The position numbers were made by a program, and so were the translations under genes. A DNA stretch of 64,000 bases, taken from Acidobacteriota bacterium (GTDB lineage Bacteria > Acidobacteriota > Terriglobia > Terriglobales > Acidobacteriaceae). Positions 30,751-40,689 of the stretch are shown piece after piece; the stretch's first letter is position 1, and the number at the start of each line of letters is the position of its first letter. The notes beneath the pieces were generated by a model that saw only the letters and a list, made by a program, of their open reading frames with translations, was not told the origin of the DNA and did no database searches. Where the stretch lies: assembly GCA_021781795.1 (NCBI GenBank), contig JAJXWA010000007.1, positions 21,113 through 85,112 of the forward strand. Direction: 5' to 3'.

Positions 30751-31491
30751 GTGGCAGGGATTCTATTCATCATTTCAGCGCCGTCAGGGTCGGGCAAGAG
30801 CACGCTGGTGAGCGAGCTGCGCAAGCAGGTGAGCAACGTGGACTTTTCGATCTCATGGACCACGCGGCCGCCGCGCGGCTCGGAAGAGAACGGACGCGAA
30901 TACTACTTCGCTTCGCGTGAAGAGTTTGAGCGGATGCGCGACGAAGGGATGTTTCTGGAATATGCAGAGGTTTTCGGGAACTACTACGGGACGTCACGGC
31001 AGTCGCTGGAGGAGGCGCGGCGCCAGGGACACGACCTGCTGTTGGACATTGATGTGCAGGGCGCAGCGCAGGTTCGCAAGGCTTTGCCCGAGGCAGTGAG
31101 CATCTTTGTGATGCCGCCGACGCCAAAGGTGCTGCGCACGCGCCTGCGCAATCGGAGCCGTGCGGAAGGCGTGGTGAATGAGGCGGAGCTGTACCGTCGC
31201 CTGAGCGAAGCCAGCAAAGAGATTGAGAATTATCGCGACTATAGTTATATTCTGGTTAACGACATCCTGGACCGGACGGTTGCGCAACTGGAGGCAATCG
31301 TGCTGGCGGAGCGCTACTACCGCAATGGCGAGCCGATCGCATTCCGGTCGAGCAGGGTACTTGAGGTTGCCGCGGCCTGCCGGCAGGCCAATTCGCAGGA
31401 GCGGCTGAAGCCGGTGCTTGAGGCATTTGGCATCGGGACCTCGAACGGACAGCAGCAACTTCCCTTTGGAGACGACCTCGATGACGATTGA
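30751..31491 (+). CDS. gmk: Guanylate kinase
   Basis: ILFIISAPSGSGKSTLVSEL...SWTTRPPRGSEENGREYYF...YAEVFGNYYGT; GTG start. Confidence 0.96.
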   Translation: MAGILFIISAPSGSGKSTLVSELRKQVSNVDFSISWTTRPPRGSEENGREYYFASREEFERMRDEGMFLEYAEVFGNYYGTSRQSLEEARRQGHDLLLDIDVQGAAQVRKALPEAVSIFVMPPTPKVLRTRLRNRSRAEGVVNEAELYRRLSEASKEIENYRDYSYILVNDILDRTVAQLEAIVLAERYYRNGEPIAFRSSRVLEVAAACRQANSQERLKPVLEAFGIGTSNGQQQLPFGDDLDDD

Positions 31492-31711
31492 AACTCAATT
31501 CGACTCGGACTATCGCAAGGTGCTTGTGGCGGCGCGTCGCGCGCGGCAACTGCAGAATGGATCGGCGGCGCTTGTCCCCAGCGCATCCAACAAGGTCTGC
31601 CGGATTGCGCAGGATGAGGTCAAGGCCGGCAAGATTTCCTACGTGAAGAAGGATGTGCCGGTGGTCAAGCCCCTTGTGGAAGACCGCGGCGTGCCGATCA
31701 TGGCGCACTAG
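31482..31711 (+). CDS. rpoZ: RNA polymerase subunit omega
   Basis: FDSDYRKVLVAARRARQLQNGS...KVCRIAQDEVKAGKISY; immediately after gmk. Confidence 0.85.
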
Positions 31712-31788
31712 GGCATTCCGCAGGGACAGCGCGTGGCGGCGTTTCGCGAGGGATGCGCGCGGCAAATGATGCAGTCTACAATCAGAAT

Positions 31789-33093
31789 ATGAGGGTGACG
31801 GTCGGTGTCTCCGGCGGTATTGCTGCGTACAAGGCGGCTGAGCTTGTGCGCGCATTGCAGCGGCGAGCTCTGGATGTGCATGTGGTGATGACTGAAGCGG
31901 CGACGCGGTTTGTACAGCCGCTGACGTTTGCCGCGTTGAGCGGGCACAGGGTCATCACCAGCCTATGGGACGAAGCGCAACCCGAGGAAGCATCGGGTGG
32001 AGCCAGCGGCATTGATCACATCGGAGAGGCTCAACTCTCAGATGCACTCGTCGTCGCTCCCGCTACTGCCAACATTCTGGCGAAGTTCGCGCACGGAATC
32101 GCAGACGATTTCCTGACCACGATGTATCTGGCGACACAAGTCCCGGTTCTGGTGGCTCCGGCCATGAACGTGAACATGTGGGAACATCCTGCGACACAGG
32201 CGAATCTTGAGATTCTGCGCCAGCGCGGCGTGAAAGTGATTGAGCCGGGGACAGGAGTTCTGGCCTGCGGCATGGTAGGGCCGGGTCGCCTGGCCGATCC
32301 TGAAGCGATTGCCGATGCCGTGTGGAATGCCCTTGGCAAGCGGCATGATTTGGCCGGCGAAGTGGTGCTGGTGACCGCGGGAGGCACGCGGGAGGCGCTC
32401 GATCCCGTGCGGTTCCTGGGGAATCGGTCGAGCGGAAAGATGGGATACGCGCTGGCGGAAGCGGCTCAGAGTCGCGGAGCGCGCGTGATTCTGGTCAGCG
32501 GGCCGTCGTCGCTGCACCCGCCGGCGCACTGCGAAGTAATTAAAGTGACCACCGCCGAACAGATGCGGAGTGCCGTGCTGCAGCGCATGGCGGAGGTCAC
32601 GCTCATCATTAAGGCTGCGGCCGTGGCGGATTACAAGCCGGTTTCTGTTTCCGGGCAGAAGCTGAAGCGCAGCGGGCCGATGACGCTGGAACTGGAGCCG
32701 ACCGCTGACATTCTTGCGGAAGTGGCGCGGCAGAGGCGACCGGGGCAGTTGATCGTCGGTTTCGCTGCCGAGACGGAGAACGGGATGGAAAACGGCCGCG
32801 CCAAGCTGCTTCGCAAAGGCGCAGACGCCATTGTGATGAACGACGTCTCTGGAGATAACACCGGGATTGATGCAGACAAGAACGCGGCGACGTTCCTAAC
32901 GGCATCCACTGCGATCGAGCTGCCAGAGATGCCCAAGCGCAAGCTCGCGGATCGCATTCTGGACGAGATTGCGGTGCTGCGCAAGCCCCGTGCTGTGGTG
33001 GTCGAGATGGATCAGCCCACGGCGCAGGCACGAGTGCTGAGCGAGTCGGATGCGCCGCCTGCCGTGCGCCGTTCGCTGATTGTGGAGGGCTAG
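31789..33093 (+). CDS. coaBC: Phosphopantothenoylcysteine decarboxylase / phosphopantothenate-cysteine ligase
   Basis: VGVSGGIAAYKAAELVRAL...APAMNVNMWEHPATQANLEILRQRG...VTAGGTREALDPVRFLGNRSSGKMGYALAEAA. Confidence 0.96.
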   Translation: MRVTVGVSGGIAAYKAAELVRALQRRALDVHVVMTEAATRFVQPLTFAALSGHRVITSLWDEAQPEEASGGASGIDHIGEAQLSDALVVAPATANILAKFAHGIADDFLTTMYLATQVPVLVAPAMNVNMWEHPATQANLEILRQRGVKVIEPGTGVLACGMVGPGRLADPEAIADAVWNALGKRHDLAGEVVLVTAGGTREALDPVRFLGNRSSGKMGYALAEAAQSRGARVILVSGPSSLHPPAHCEVIKVTTAEQMRSAVLQRMAEVTLIIKAAAVADYKPVSVSGQKLKRSGPMTLELEPTADILAEVARQRRPGQLIVGFAAETENGMENGRAKLLRKGADAIVMNDVSGDNTGIDADKNAATFLTASTAIELPEMPKRKLADRILDEIAVLRKPRAVVVEMDQPTAQARVLSESDAPPAVRRSLIVEG

Positions 33094-33095
33094 GA

Positions 33096-33959
33096 GTGGT
33101 GCGTGAGATGGAACCAGATGCGCGCGGTGCTCTTACCGCGCGGATGCGCTTCTATCGCGATCTTGGCCTCTACGAGATGTACCGTCGTCCGGTCGATCCA
33201 TCGATTCTGCGCGATGCAATGTTGGACGGTCGGCCAGAGCTGATCGTGGAAGAGGCGAACCCGGCGGAGTCTTTGCCGGCCGGAGCGCAGCAGAGCATTT
33301 TGCCATCGCAGATGGAGGACTTGAAAATTCCAGCCTGCAAGCCGAGCACTGAGTCTGTTCATCCTGCTTCGGGTGCTGCACCCGCAAATCGCGAAGCGGC
33401 ACTGCGCGTGATTCGAGAAGAGATAGGCGACTGCACCCGCTGCGCGCTGCACACGGGTCGCAATAAGCTGGTCTTTGGCGATGGGGATGCCAATGCTCGC
33501 TTGATGTTTGTGGGTGAAGGGCCGGGTGCCGATGAAGATGAGCAGGGGATTCCGTTCGTTGGACGCGCGGGTCAGTTGCTGAACAACATGATCGCCGCCA
33601 TGGGGCTGAAGCGCGAAGAGGTCTACATCGCCAATGTGGTCAAGTGCCGCCCGCCGGGCAACCGCACGCCGGAGCCGGCAGAGGCAAATACCTGCTCGCC
33701 GTTTCTCTTCCAGCAGATCGATGTAGTGAAGCCGCAGGTGCTGGTGGCGCTGGGCGCAACGGCGGCGACGTATCTGCTGGGGCAACGCCAGCCGCTTGCC
33801 GGGTTGCGTGGGCGGGTCCATGCGTTTCGCGGATGCCAGCTCATCGTCACGTACCATCCGGCGTATCTGCTGCGCGATCCGCGCCAGAAGAAAGAGGCCT
33901 GGGCGGACTTGCAGATCGCCATGCGCGAACTGGGGCTGAAGGCTCCGGCCAAATGTTAG
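33096..33959 (+). CDS. Uracil-DNA glycosylase (family 4-like, with N-terminal extension)
   Basis: GDCTRCALHTGRNKLVFGDGDANARLMFVGEGPGADEDEQGIPFVGRAGQLLNNM...NVVKCRPPGNRTPEPAE...TYHPAYLLRDP. Confidence 0.94.
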   Translation: MVREMEPDARGALTARMRFYRDLGLYEMYRRPVDPSILRDAMLDGRPELIVEEANPAESLPAGAQQSILPSQMEDLKIPACKPSTESVHPASGAAPANREAALRVIREEIGDCTRCALHTGRNKLVFGDGDANARLMFVGEGPGADEDEQGIPFVGRAGQLLNNMIAAMGLKREEVYIANVVKCRPPGNRTPEPAEANTCSPFLFQQIDVVKPQVLVALGATAATYLLGQRQPLAGLRGRVHAFRGCQLIVTYHPAYLLRDPRQKKEAWADLQIAMRELGLKAPAKC

Positions 33960-33986
33960 AGCTAGTCTGGGTGTGAGCCGCGAAAA

Positions 33987-34739
33987 TTAAGGCTTATCTT
34001 CCCAGAGCCTGACTCCGCCCAGGATGCCCGTCTCATTCGAAATGATGGTGACGTTCGCGGGCGGATGGAACTCGATCTTCTTCGCGTTGCCACCCCCAAG
34101 GTAGAGATGGTCCCAATTGAAGAGCTTGGAAGTCTGCTCGATTGCTTCCTGCAGAAGCTTGTTCCAATGCTTCTTGCCGAACTTGTCGAGTCCGCGGCGG
34201 CCAAGGTAGTCCTCGTAGGTTTTCTTGAGCCAGGGATGATGGCCCAGCTCGAGGCCTGGGCAAAGCCGTCCGCCTGTGAAGAGGGACGATCCAAGACCTG
34301 TGCCGAGCGTGATAACCAACTCCACACCTTCGCCTTTGATGGCGCCGTAACCTTGCACCGCGGCGTCATTGGCCACGCGCACGGGCTTCTTCCACCGCTT
34401 TTCCAGTTCTTTCTGGAGCGGGAATCCCGCCCAGGTCGGATGCAGATTAAATGCTCCAAGGGTGGTTCCGTGCTTGATGACGCCGGGAAATCCTACGGAG
34501 ATGCGGTCATAACCGGGCAGCATCTGGCTCAACTCGTGCAGCTTTTCAAGAACGGCTGCCGACAGGGCCGGTTCGGGTGTAGCGACGCGCTGGCGGTCGC
34601 TGACGGGCGTTCCGGCTGCGTCCAGCAGCATGGCCTTCAGGCCTGACCCGCCGATATCGATGGCGAGTGTGATGGGACGCTTCGATTGCGCCACAGGTTT
34701 TAGCGCAGGAGTATGCGGGTTGGAGCCGGAGGTAGCCAT
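33987..34739 (-). CDS. ROK-family kinase, probable polyphosphate glucokinase
   Basis: TLAIDIGGSGLKAMLLDAAG...SVGFPGVIKHG...VANDAAVQGYGAIKGEGVELVITLGTGLGSSLFTGG. Confidence 0.85.
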   Translation of the reverse strand: MATSGSNPHTPALKPVAQSKRPITLAIDIGGSGLKAMLLDAAGTPVSDRQRVATPEPALSAAVLEKLHELSQMLPGYDRISVGFPGVIKHGTTLGAFNLHPTWAGFPLQKELEKRWKKPVRVANDAAVQGYGAIKGEGVELVITLGTGLGSSLFTGGRLCPGLELGHHPWLKKTYEDYLGRRGLDKFGKKHWNKLLQEAIEQTSKLFNWDHLYLGGGNAKKIEFHPPANVTIISNETGILGGVRLWEDKP

Positions 34740-34849
34740 CAGAGATGAATTGTACTGCGCCTGAACGCACCGCTGGCGCATGTGCAAATCATGGTGGAAT
34801 CTCTCCCATGCAGGCGGCGCTGCATCCCCTACACTGAGTGTTGCCGCAC

Positions 34850-37345
34850 ATGCCTCTCTATTGCGAAGTCGCGCTGCCGGTGCCGCTGGATCGCACGTTT
34901 ACCTACTCTGTTCCCGATGGGCGGCAGGTGCAGAGGGGTGCGCGCGTGATTGCGCCGTTTCGGAAAGAAAAGCTGATTGGCGTGGTGATGGCTTTTCCCG
35001 CAGAGGCGCCAACTGAATTTGAAGCTCGGCCGATTGAGGCCGTGATGGATGAAGAACCTTTGCTCAACGAGCATCTACTGAAGCTGGGCGAGTGGATTGC
35101 GCAGTACTATCTTGCCCCGCTGGGTGAGGTATTGCGCGGCATGCTTCCACTGGCAGCCGAGGTACGGAGGACGGTCTACTATCGCATCACGGACCTGGGG
35201 CGCGATGTGCTGGCCAGCGCGCTCGAAGCCGACACGGGGCGGTTGCCGCCACGGCGTCTTGAGCGTGGCGCAAAGGCTGAAGCCGGTATGGTCGACGGGC
35301 AAAGTCTAGTGCGTCGTGTTCTGGAGCGGCTGGCCGACGGGGAACCGGTGCGCGTGTCAACGCTGAGGACAGCGACGTCGGCAACGCTGCATGTGCTGGC
35401 ATCGATGGCGCGCAAAAAGTGGATTGCGCGCGAGACGAGCGCCATAGAGCGGGATGCGCGGCGCACGGAACGGTTTGCCGTGCTGCTACCGGAGGTGCGG
35501 CTGCCGGCTCTGACGGACAGGCAGCAGGCTGTGCTGGCTGAACTGGCAGCCTGCGGAGGCGAGATGCCGCTTGCGGTTCTGCGCGGCAAGAACCTGCCTA
35601 CATCCACTCTGCAGACGCTGGTGCGGCGCGGCCTGGTGCGCGTCGAAGAGCGGGCCGCAGCGTTTCATCTTGGGGGCATCTGCGCGCAGCGTGAATCGGT
35701 GCGGTTGAATGAGCCGCAGGTCGATGCGCTGGCGGCTATCTCTGCCGCGCTGGGCAGCTTCAAGCCGTTTCTGTTGCGCGGTGTTACGGGCTCGGGTAAG
35801 ACGGCAGTGTATCTTGCAGCGATGCAGCGGGCGCTGGATCGCGGGTTTGCCTCCATCCTGCTAGTCCCAGAGATTGGCTTGACGCCTCAAATGGCCGGTC
35901 TGCTCGACGCGGCGTTTGGAACGCAGGTGGCGCTGCTGCATTCAGCGCTGACGCCCGAGGAACGCAGCGAGCAATGGCGCCGGATTCATCGGGGCGAGGC
36001 GCCCATCGTGGTGGGCACGCGCTCTGCGGTCTTTGCACCGCTGGAAAATCTCGGCCTGATTCTAGTGGATGAGGAGCACGACCAGAGTTACAAGCAGGAG
36101 GAGACGCCGCGCTACAACGCCCGCGATGTGGCGGTGGTGCGCGCCAAGCTGGCAGGGGCGGTGGTCGTGTTGGGCTCTGCGACGCCCTCGCTCGAGACCT
36201 GGCAGAACGCAACGCTGGGCCGCTATACGCTGATCGAGATGCGCGATCGGGTGAATGAGCGACCGCTACCCGAGGTGGAACTGGTGGATATGCGGCGCGA
36301 GTTTCAGGAGACCGGGCAGGAGCAGCTCTTCTCTCGCGCGCTGGTCGAGCAGACCCAGGCTGCGTTGGATCGGGGTGAACAGGCGATGATTCTGCTCAAC
36401 CGCCGCGGCTATTCTTTTGCCGTGATCTGCCGGGCATGCGGCAAGAAGCTGGAGTGCCAGAACTGCGCGATTGCCCTGACGCACCACAAGCCGCCGGCCG
36501 GCGAGGATGGCCTGGCACGCGAAGGGCAGCGGCTGGAGTGCCACTATTGCGGCTACAGGCGGACGGTGCCGGCGCGCTGCCCAGAGTGCGACAGCGAGCA
36601 CCTTTACTACCTCGGCGCAGGTTCGCAGCAGGGCGAGGAGCGGCTGGCTGAGATCTTCCCTTCCGCTCGGATTGGGCGGATGGACCGCGACACAGTGCGC
36701 GGACGGCACGATCTGGAGCGCCTGCTGGCGCGGCTGCACTCCGGCGAGATCAACCTGCTGGTGGGCACGCAGATGATCGCCAAGGGGCACGATATTCACG
36801 GAGTGACGCTGGTCGGCGTCGTGGGCTGCGATCACGCGCTCTCCATGCCGGACTTCCGCGCTGCGGAGCGCGTCTTCCAGTTGATTACCCAGGTCTCCGG
36901 TCGAGCAGGCCGAGGGGAGCGGTCAGGCCGCGTGGTGGTGCAGACCTATTACCCAGACCATTACGCTGTGATTGCCGCGAGCCAGCACGACTATCTGGCT
37001 TTTGTTGAGAGAGAGCTCAAGTACCGTCGCTGGATGCACTATCCGCCCTTTGGCGTGCTGGCCAATGTGCTCATTCAGTCGGAAAAGCTGGAAGAGGCGG
37101 CCGGATGGTCGGCCGAGCTAGGCAGGTGGCTGCAGAGTGCGGCGAAAGACCATGTGCGCGTACTGGGCCCCTGCACGGCTCCGATCGCTCGCATCAAGGG
37201 CATCTACCGATTTCACCTGATCCTGAAAGGCGCATCGCGCCAGGCGTTGAACGCGGTGCTGCGAGGGGCAGCGACGTTTGCCGAGCAGACAGGAATTCCC
37301 CGTCGCAATCTGGTAATCGATGTGGACGCACAACGACTCATGTAG
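34850..37345 (+). CDS. priA: Primosomal protein N' (replication restart helicase)
   Basis: RGVTGSGKTAVYLAAMQRAL...LILVDEEHDQSYKQEETPRYNARDVAVVRA; zinc-binding CRACGKKLECQNCAIALTHHK...CHYCGYRRTVPARCPECDS. Confidence 0.96.
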   Translation: MPLYCEVALPVPLDRTFTYSVPDGRQVQRGARVIAPFRKEKLIGVVMAFPAEAPTEFEARPIEAVMDEEPLLNEHLLKLGEWIAQYYLAPLGEVLRGMLPLAAEVRRTVYYRITDLGRDVLASALEADTGRLPPRRLERGAKAEAGMVDGQSLVRRVLERLADGEPVRVSTLRTATSATLHVLASMARKKWIARETSAIERDARRTERFAVLLPEVRLPALTDRQQAVLAELAACGGEMPLAVLRGKNLPTSTLQTLVRRGLVRVEERAAAFHLGGICAQRESVRLNEPQVDALAAISAALGSFKPFLLRGVTGSGKTAVYLAAMQRALDRGFASILLVPEIGLTPQMAGLLDAAFGTQVALLHSALTPEERSEQWRRIHRGEAPIVVGTRSAVFAPLENLGLILVDEEHDQSYKQEETPRYNARDVAVVRAKLAGAVVVLGSATPSLETWQNATLGRYTLIEMRDRVNERPLPEVELVDMRREFQETGQEQLFSRALVEQTQAALDRGEQAMILLNRRGYSFAVICRACGKKLECQNCAIALTHHKPPAGEDGLAREGQRLECHYCGYRRTVPARCPECDSEHLYYLGAGSQQGEERLAEIFPSARIGRMDRDTVRGRHDLERLLARLHSGEINLLVGTQMIAKGHDIHGVTLVGVVGCDHALSMPDFRAAERVFQLITQVSGRAGRGERSGRVVVQTYYPDHYAVIAASQHDYLAFVERELKYRRWMHYPPFGVLANVLIQSEKLEEAAGWSAELGRWLQSAAKDHVRVLGPCTAPIARIKGIYRFHLILKGASRQALNAVLRGAATFAEQTGIPRRNLVIDVDAQRLM

Positions 37346-37369
37346 GCTCAGAGGCGAGTGCGAGGTGAG

Positions 37370-37670
37370 CTACTCGGACGGTTGAGCCGGCTCGGAGTTG
37401 TTGGCCAGCGTATGCAGCTCTTTGCCCGGCTTGAATCGCACTGCTTTTCCAGGCGTAATGCTGACTTCGGTCCCGGTCCGCGGATTGCGGCCTATGCCGG
37501 TCTTGCGGGCGCGAACGCTGAAGACTCCAAAACCTCGCAGTTCAATCCGCTCGCCTGCCGCGAGAGCCTGCTTGAGCCCCTCGAAGACGGTATCCACGGC
37601 TGCCTCAGCTTTGGTGCGCGGCAGGCCCGTGCGCTCGATTACATGGTGTACGATGTCCTGCTTAATCAAT
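37370..37670 (-). CDS. HU-family DNA-binding protein
   Basis: IKQDIVHHVIERTGLPRTKAEAAVDTVFEGLKQALAAGERIELRGFGVFSVRARKTGIGRNPRTG; start codon uncertain (TTG proposed). Confidence 0.9.
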
Positions 37671-37959
37671 GCGGTTACCTCGCATGCGCAACTGGATTTG
37701 ACTGTACCATGCCCTGCAAAGTTGATAGTACAGATTTTAGACGTAAGTTGAAAATGTTCGGGTTGGAATTCAGATTGCGGCAAGCTTTCTGAGGTGCTGG
37801 CGGGCGAAAATTGCCAAAACTTCGGCCGGGGAAGCCAGAAACGACCGAGTTTCTCACAGGTTGTCACGTGCCGATGCGTTTCGTAAGATGAAGTTTTCGC
37901 GCGGCCAATCGAGCCAGTCCGAGAGAGGCCAGCCCAAAGGGCGGCCGTACAGGAGAAGC

Positions 37960-38514
37960 ATGTCAATTCAGAGCGACCGTTGGATCAGGGAACAGGCCCT
38001 CAACCACAAAATGATTGAGCCATTCAGCGAAAAGCAGGTGCGCGAGGGGGTCATCTCCTACGGTCTCTCCTCCTACGGCTATGACCTCAGGGTCACGGAT
38101 GAGTTCAAGATCTTCACGAACGTCAACTCGGCCATCATCGACCCGAAGGCATTTGACGAGCGGTCGTTTGTCTCGGTGCAGGCTGAGTCGGTCATTATTC
38201 CGCCCAACTCCTTCGCTCTGGCACGCTCGGTTGAGTACTTTCGTATCCCCAGAAACGTGCTCACCATCTGCGTCGGCAAGTCTACCTACGCGCGATGCGG
38301 CATCATTGTAAATGTCACACCGTTTGAACCGGAGTGGGAGGGCTTCGTCACTCTGGAGATTTCCAACACGACGCCTCTGCCGGCCAGGGTGTACGCGAAC
38401 GAAGGGCTTTGCCAGATCTTGTTTTTCAAGTCCGACGAGATATGCGAAGTCAGCTATGCGGATCGGAAGGGCAAGTACCAGAAGCAGCAGGGCATCGTAC
38501 TTCCCAAGCTCTGA
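37960..38514 (+). CDS. dcd: dCTP deaminase
   Basis: [41 protein letters not shown]...[56 protein letters not shown]. Confidence 0.96.
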   Translation: MSIQSDRWIREQALNHKMIEPFSEKQVREGVISYGLSSYGYDLRVTDEFKIFTNVNSAIIDPKAFDERSFVSVQAESVIIPPNSFALARSVEYFRIPRNVLTICVGKSTYARCGIIVNVTPFEPEWEGFVTLEISNTTPLPARVYANEGLCQILFFKSDEICEVSYADRKGKYQKQQGIVLPKL

Positions 38515-38660
38515 TCGCGTTCCAGTTTGGGCGAATCGGCTGGAGCGGGAGCGGGCTTTTCTTCCTGTGCGCTGCGATCTGGCAAGGTGGCGAAGGGCAA
38601 GAGACGTGTAGAACCACAAGGCACCGCGCAACGGCGCGCCGTTCAGTTGAGAGCTCGTTT

Positions 38661-39332
38661 ATGGCCGAATCAAGCTTGCTGGAGACAGTGCACGTAGGGC
38701 TCATTGCCGGCGAGCCTCTGCGCGTGGAAGGTCTTCGCGGTGTTTTTGAGCATCAACCGCGCGACAGCCATGCGGATCTAGTCCCTGTTGTGGGCTACCT
38801 GGACGAACTTCTGGTGGATCCGACCGTTGCATATCTCATCGTCGACCTGAATTCCTGCGCACTGCCTTTACATACCCTTAAGAAGATTCATCGCGCCAAG
38901 ACGCCGGCAAGGCTGATTGTGATCGGTCCGGACGAGGATGAAGAGCTTGTGATGGAGGCGATTCTAGCGGGAGCCCGCGCATTTGTGGATGGCACAGCCG
39001 GCCCACGACAGATTCGTGACGCGATTGAAGTGGCGCTGTCCGGCTCGATCTGGGCGCCGAGGCGGTCGCTGGCTCAACTGATTGACCGGCTTCTGTCCGA
39101 AAGAAGCCAGAGACCCGTTCCCTCCAACCCACAATTGACCGATCGCGAGCAGCAGGTGCTGGATTTGATCCTGCTGGCGCGGTCCAACCGCGAGATTGCC
39201 GACGAATTGGGAATTGAGGAGCGCACGGTGAAGTCGCATGTTGGCAAGCTGATGAGAAAGATAGGAGCCGAAAATCGGATTGAGCTGTCCATCCGCGCTT
39301 TGCGAGGGCCAATCCAAGCCGTGCCGGACTAA
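38661..39332 (+). CDS. LuxR/NarL-type response regulator with atypical receiver domain
   Basis: C-terminal LTDREQQVLDLILLARSNREIADELGIEERTVKSHVGKLMRKIGAENRIEL; N-terminal receiver-like HVGLIAGEPLRVEGL...LIVDLNS. Confidence 0.88.
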   Translation: MAESSLLETVHVGLIAGEPLRVEGLRGVFEHQPRDSHADLVPVVGYLDELLVDPTVAYLIVDLNSCALPLHTLKKIHRAKTPARLIVIGPDEDEELVMEAILAGARAFVDGTAGPRQIRDAIEVALSGSIWAPRRSLAQLIDRLLSERSQRPVPSNPQLTDREQQVLDLILLARSNREIADELGIEERTVKSHVGKLMRKIGAENRIELSIRALRGPIQAVPD

Positions 39333-39463
39333 ACGACAGTCATATTCGAGTTAAATTACTCTAGTACTTAAAGTCGGTTACTGATTTTCTAGTCCTTTTG
39401 TACTCTTGTACCCATTTGCTGATTACCTGAGACTGAATTCAGAAACAACGCAGATCTGGGGAA

Positions 39464-39515
39464 AGGGGTTCCCAGGCGGCGTGTCCGCATGAAGCCTGGG
39501 AACCCCTCTTTTTTC
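39464..39515 (+). terminator. Rho-independent terminator with 14-bp perfect stem
   Basis: AGGGGTTCCCAGGC...GCCTGGGAACCCCT followed by CTTTTTTC. Confidence 0.85.
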
Positions 39516-39852
39516 TTCAGCTTGGCGCCAAGTGTCAATTCCAGCCCGCCCTAGCGAATCTGACTCCCAGCCTACCCCGTTTCCTGTTCCCGCATCCAAG
39601 CTTCCGTGTACAAACAACTGGAGGTTTACCTCGCCTCCCTGGTCGATTTGACCCATGGAACGGCGGGCTGAGATCTTCTTCCTTGGTAAGTGAACACGCG
39701 GGACCCGCAAGTCAATGTCCTGCAATCTCGGCGGCGGCGATCTCTGGCGTATGCTGGTGCGGACGACTGGCTTACTGGCATCGGGGTGAGCCGTCTATTG
39801 CAAAGGCATTGCATTCCACTTCATCACTGGCGCAATTTGAAAGGACTCAAAG

Positions 39853-40545
39853 ATGAAAAAGATCATTTCCTCTCTCTGCTTTTGTATTTTGGCGACGGGC
39901 ATGTCGTTTGCGGCCTCGTCGAAGCAAGATCTCCAGGACCGCCTCGATGCAGCAAGCACAGTGCTGGAACAGATTATGGCTGCACCGGACCACAGCGTTC
40001 CCAGCGACATTCTGCAGCAGGCGACGTGTGTAGGCGTTGTTCCCGGAATGCTGAAAGGGGCGTTCATCTTCGGCGGTCAGTATGGCCAGGGTGTGGTGAC
40101 ATGCCGCACCGGGCATGGCTGGAGCGCGCCGGTATTCATTCGCATGGCGGGTGGGTCGTTCGGCTTCCAGATTGGCGGTCAATCAACGGACCTAGTGCTG
40201 GTGGCTGTGAACGACAAGGGCTTTCAGGATCTGCTGAAGAGCAAGTTTAAGATTGGCGCGGATGCCTCTGCCGCTGCCGGTCCAGTGGGTCGGGCCGGTC
40301 AGGCGTCGACCGACTGGAAGATGAATGCCGAGCTACTCAGCTACTCGCGCAACAAGGGTCTCTTTGCCGGCATCGATCTGGATGGAACCAGCGTGACCCA
40401 GAATCAAGACGATACCGATACGTTCTACGGCGCCAAGCACACGTTTGAATCCATTTTGAAGGGCAACGTGGCGGTTCCGGGTGCTGCGGCGCCTTTTGTG
40501 CGCACTGTAGCAAAGTACTTTGTGGCGGCAAAAGATCACAAGTAA
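39853..40545 (+). CDS. SYLF/Ysc84-domain lipid-binding protein, secreted
   Basis: Signal peptide; GVVPGMLKGAFIFGGQYGQGVVTCRTGHGWSAPVFIRMAGGSFGFQIGGQSTDLVLV. Confidence 0.92.
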   Translation: MKKIISSLCFCILATGMSFAASSKQDLQDRLDAASTVLEQIMAAPDHSVPSDILQQATCVGVVPGMLKGAFIFGGQYGQGVVTCRTGHGWSAPVFIRMAGGSFGFQIGGQSTDLVLVAVNDKGFQDLLKSKFKIGADASAAAGPVGRAGQASTDWKMNAELLSYSRNKGLFAGIDLDGTSVTQNQDDTDTFYGAKHTFESILKGNVAVPGAAAPFVRTVAKYFVAAKDHK

Positions 40546-40567
40546 CGGCAGTACAAGCACTCTCAAA

Positions 40568-40596
40568 GGGTGGTTCCGCTCGGGACCGCCCTTTTG
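40568..40596 (+). terminator. Rho-independent terminator after SYLF gene
   Basis: GGGTGGTTCC...GGGACCGCCC stem followed by TTTT. Confidence 0.75.
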
Positions 40597-40689
40597 CCTT
40601 TCTTGCCGGGACAACTTGGCAGGGCTCACTCCCGGGCTTGATGAAGGCGTTTGTCCATTCTGGCCGAGGCACAGACCCGCAGCGGACGC

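Noticed and set aside
39423-39725. 100-aa minus-strand ORF
   Set aside because: Overlaps the strong terminator hairpin and lacks coding character.
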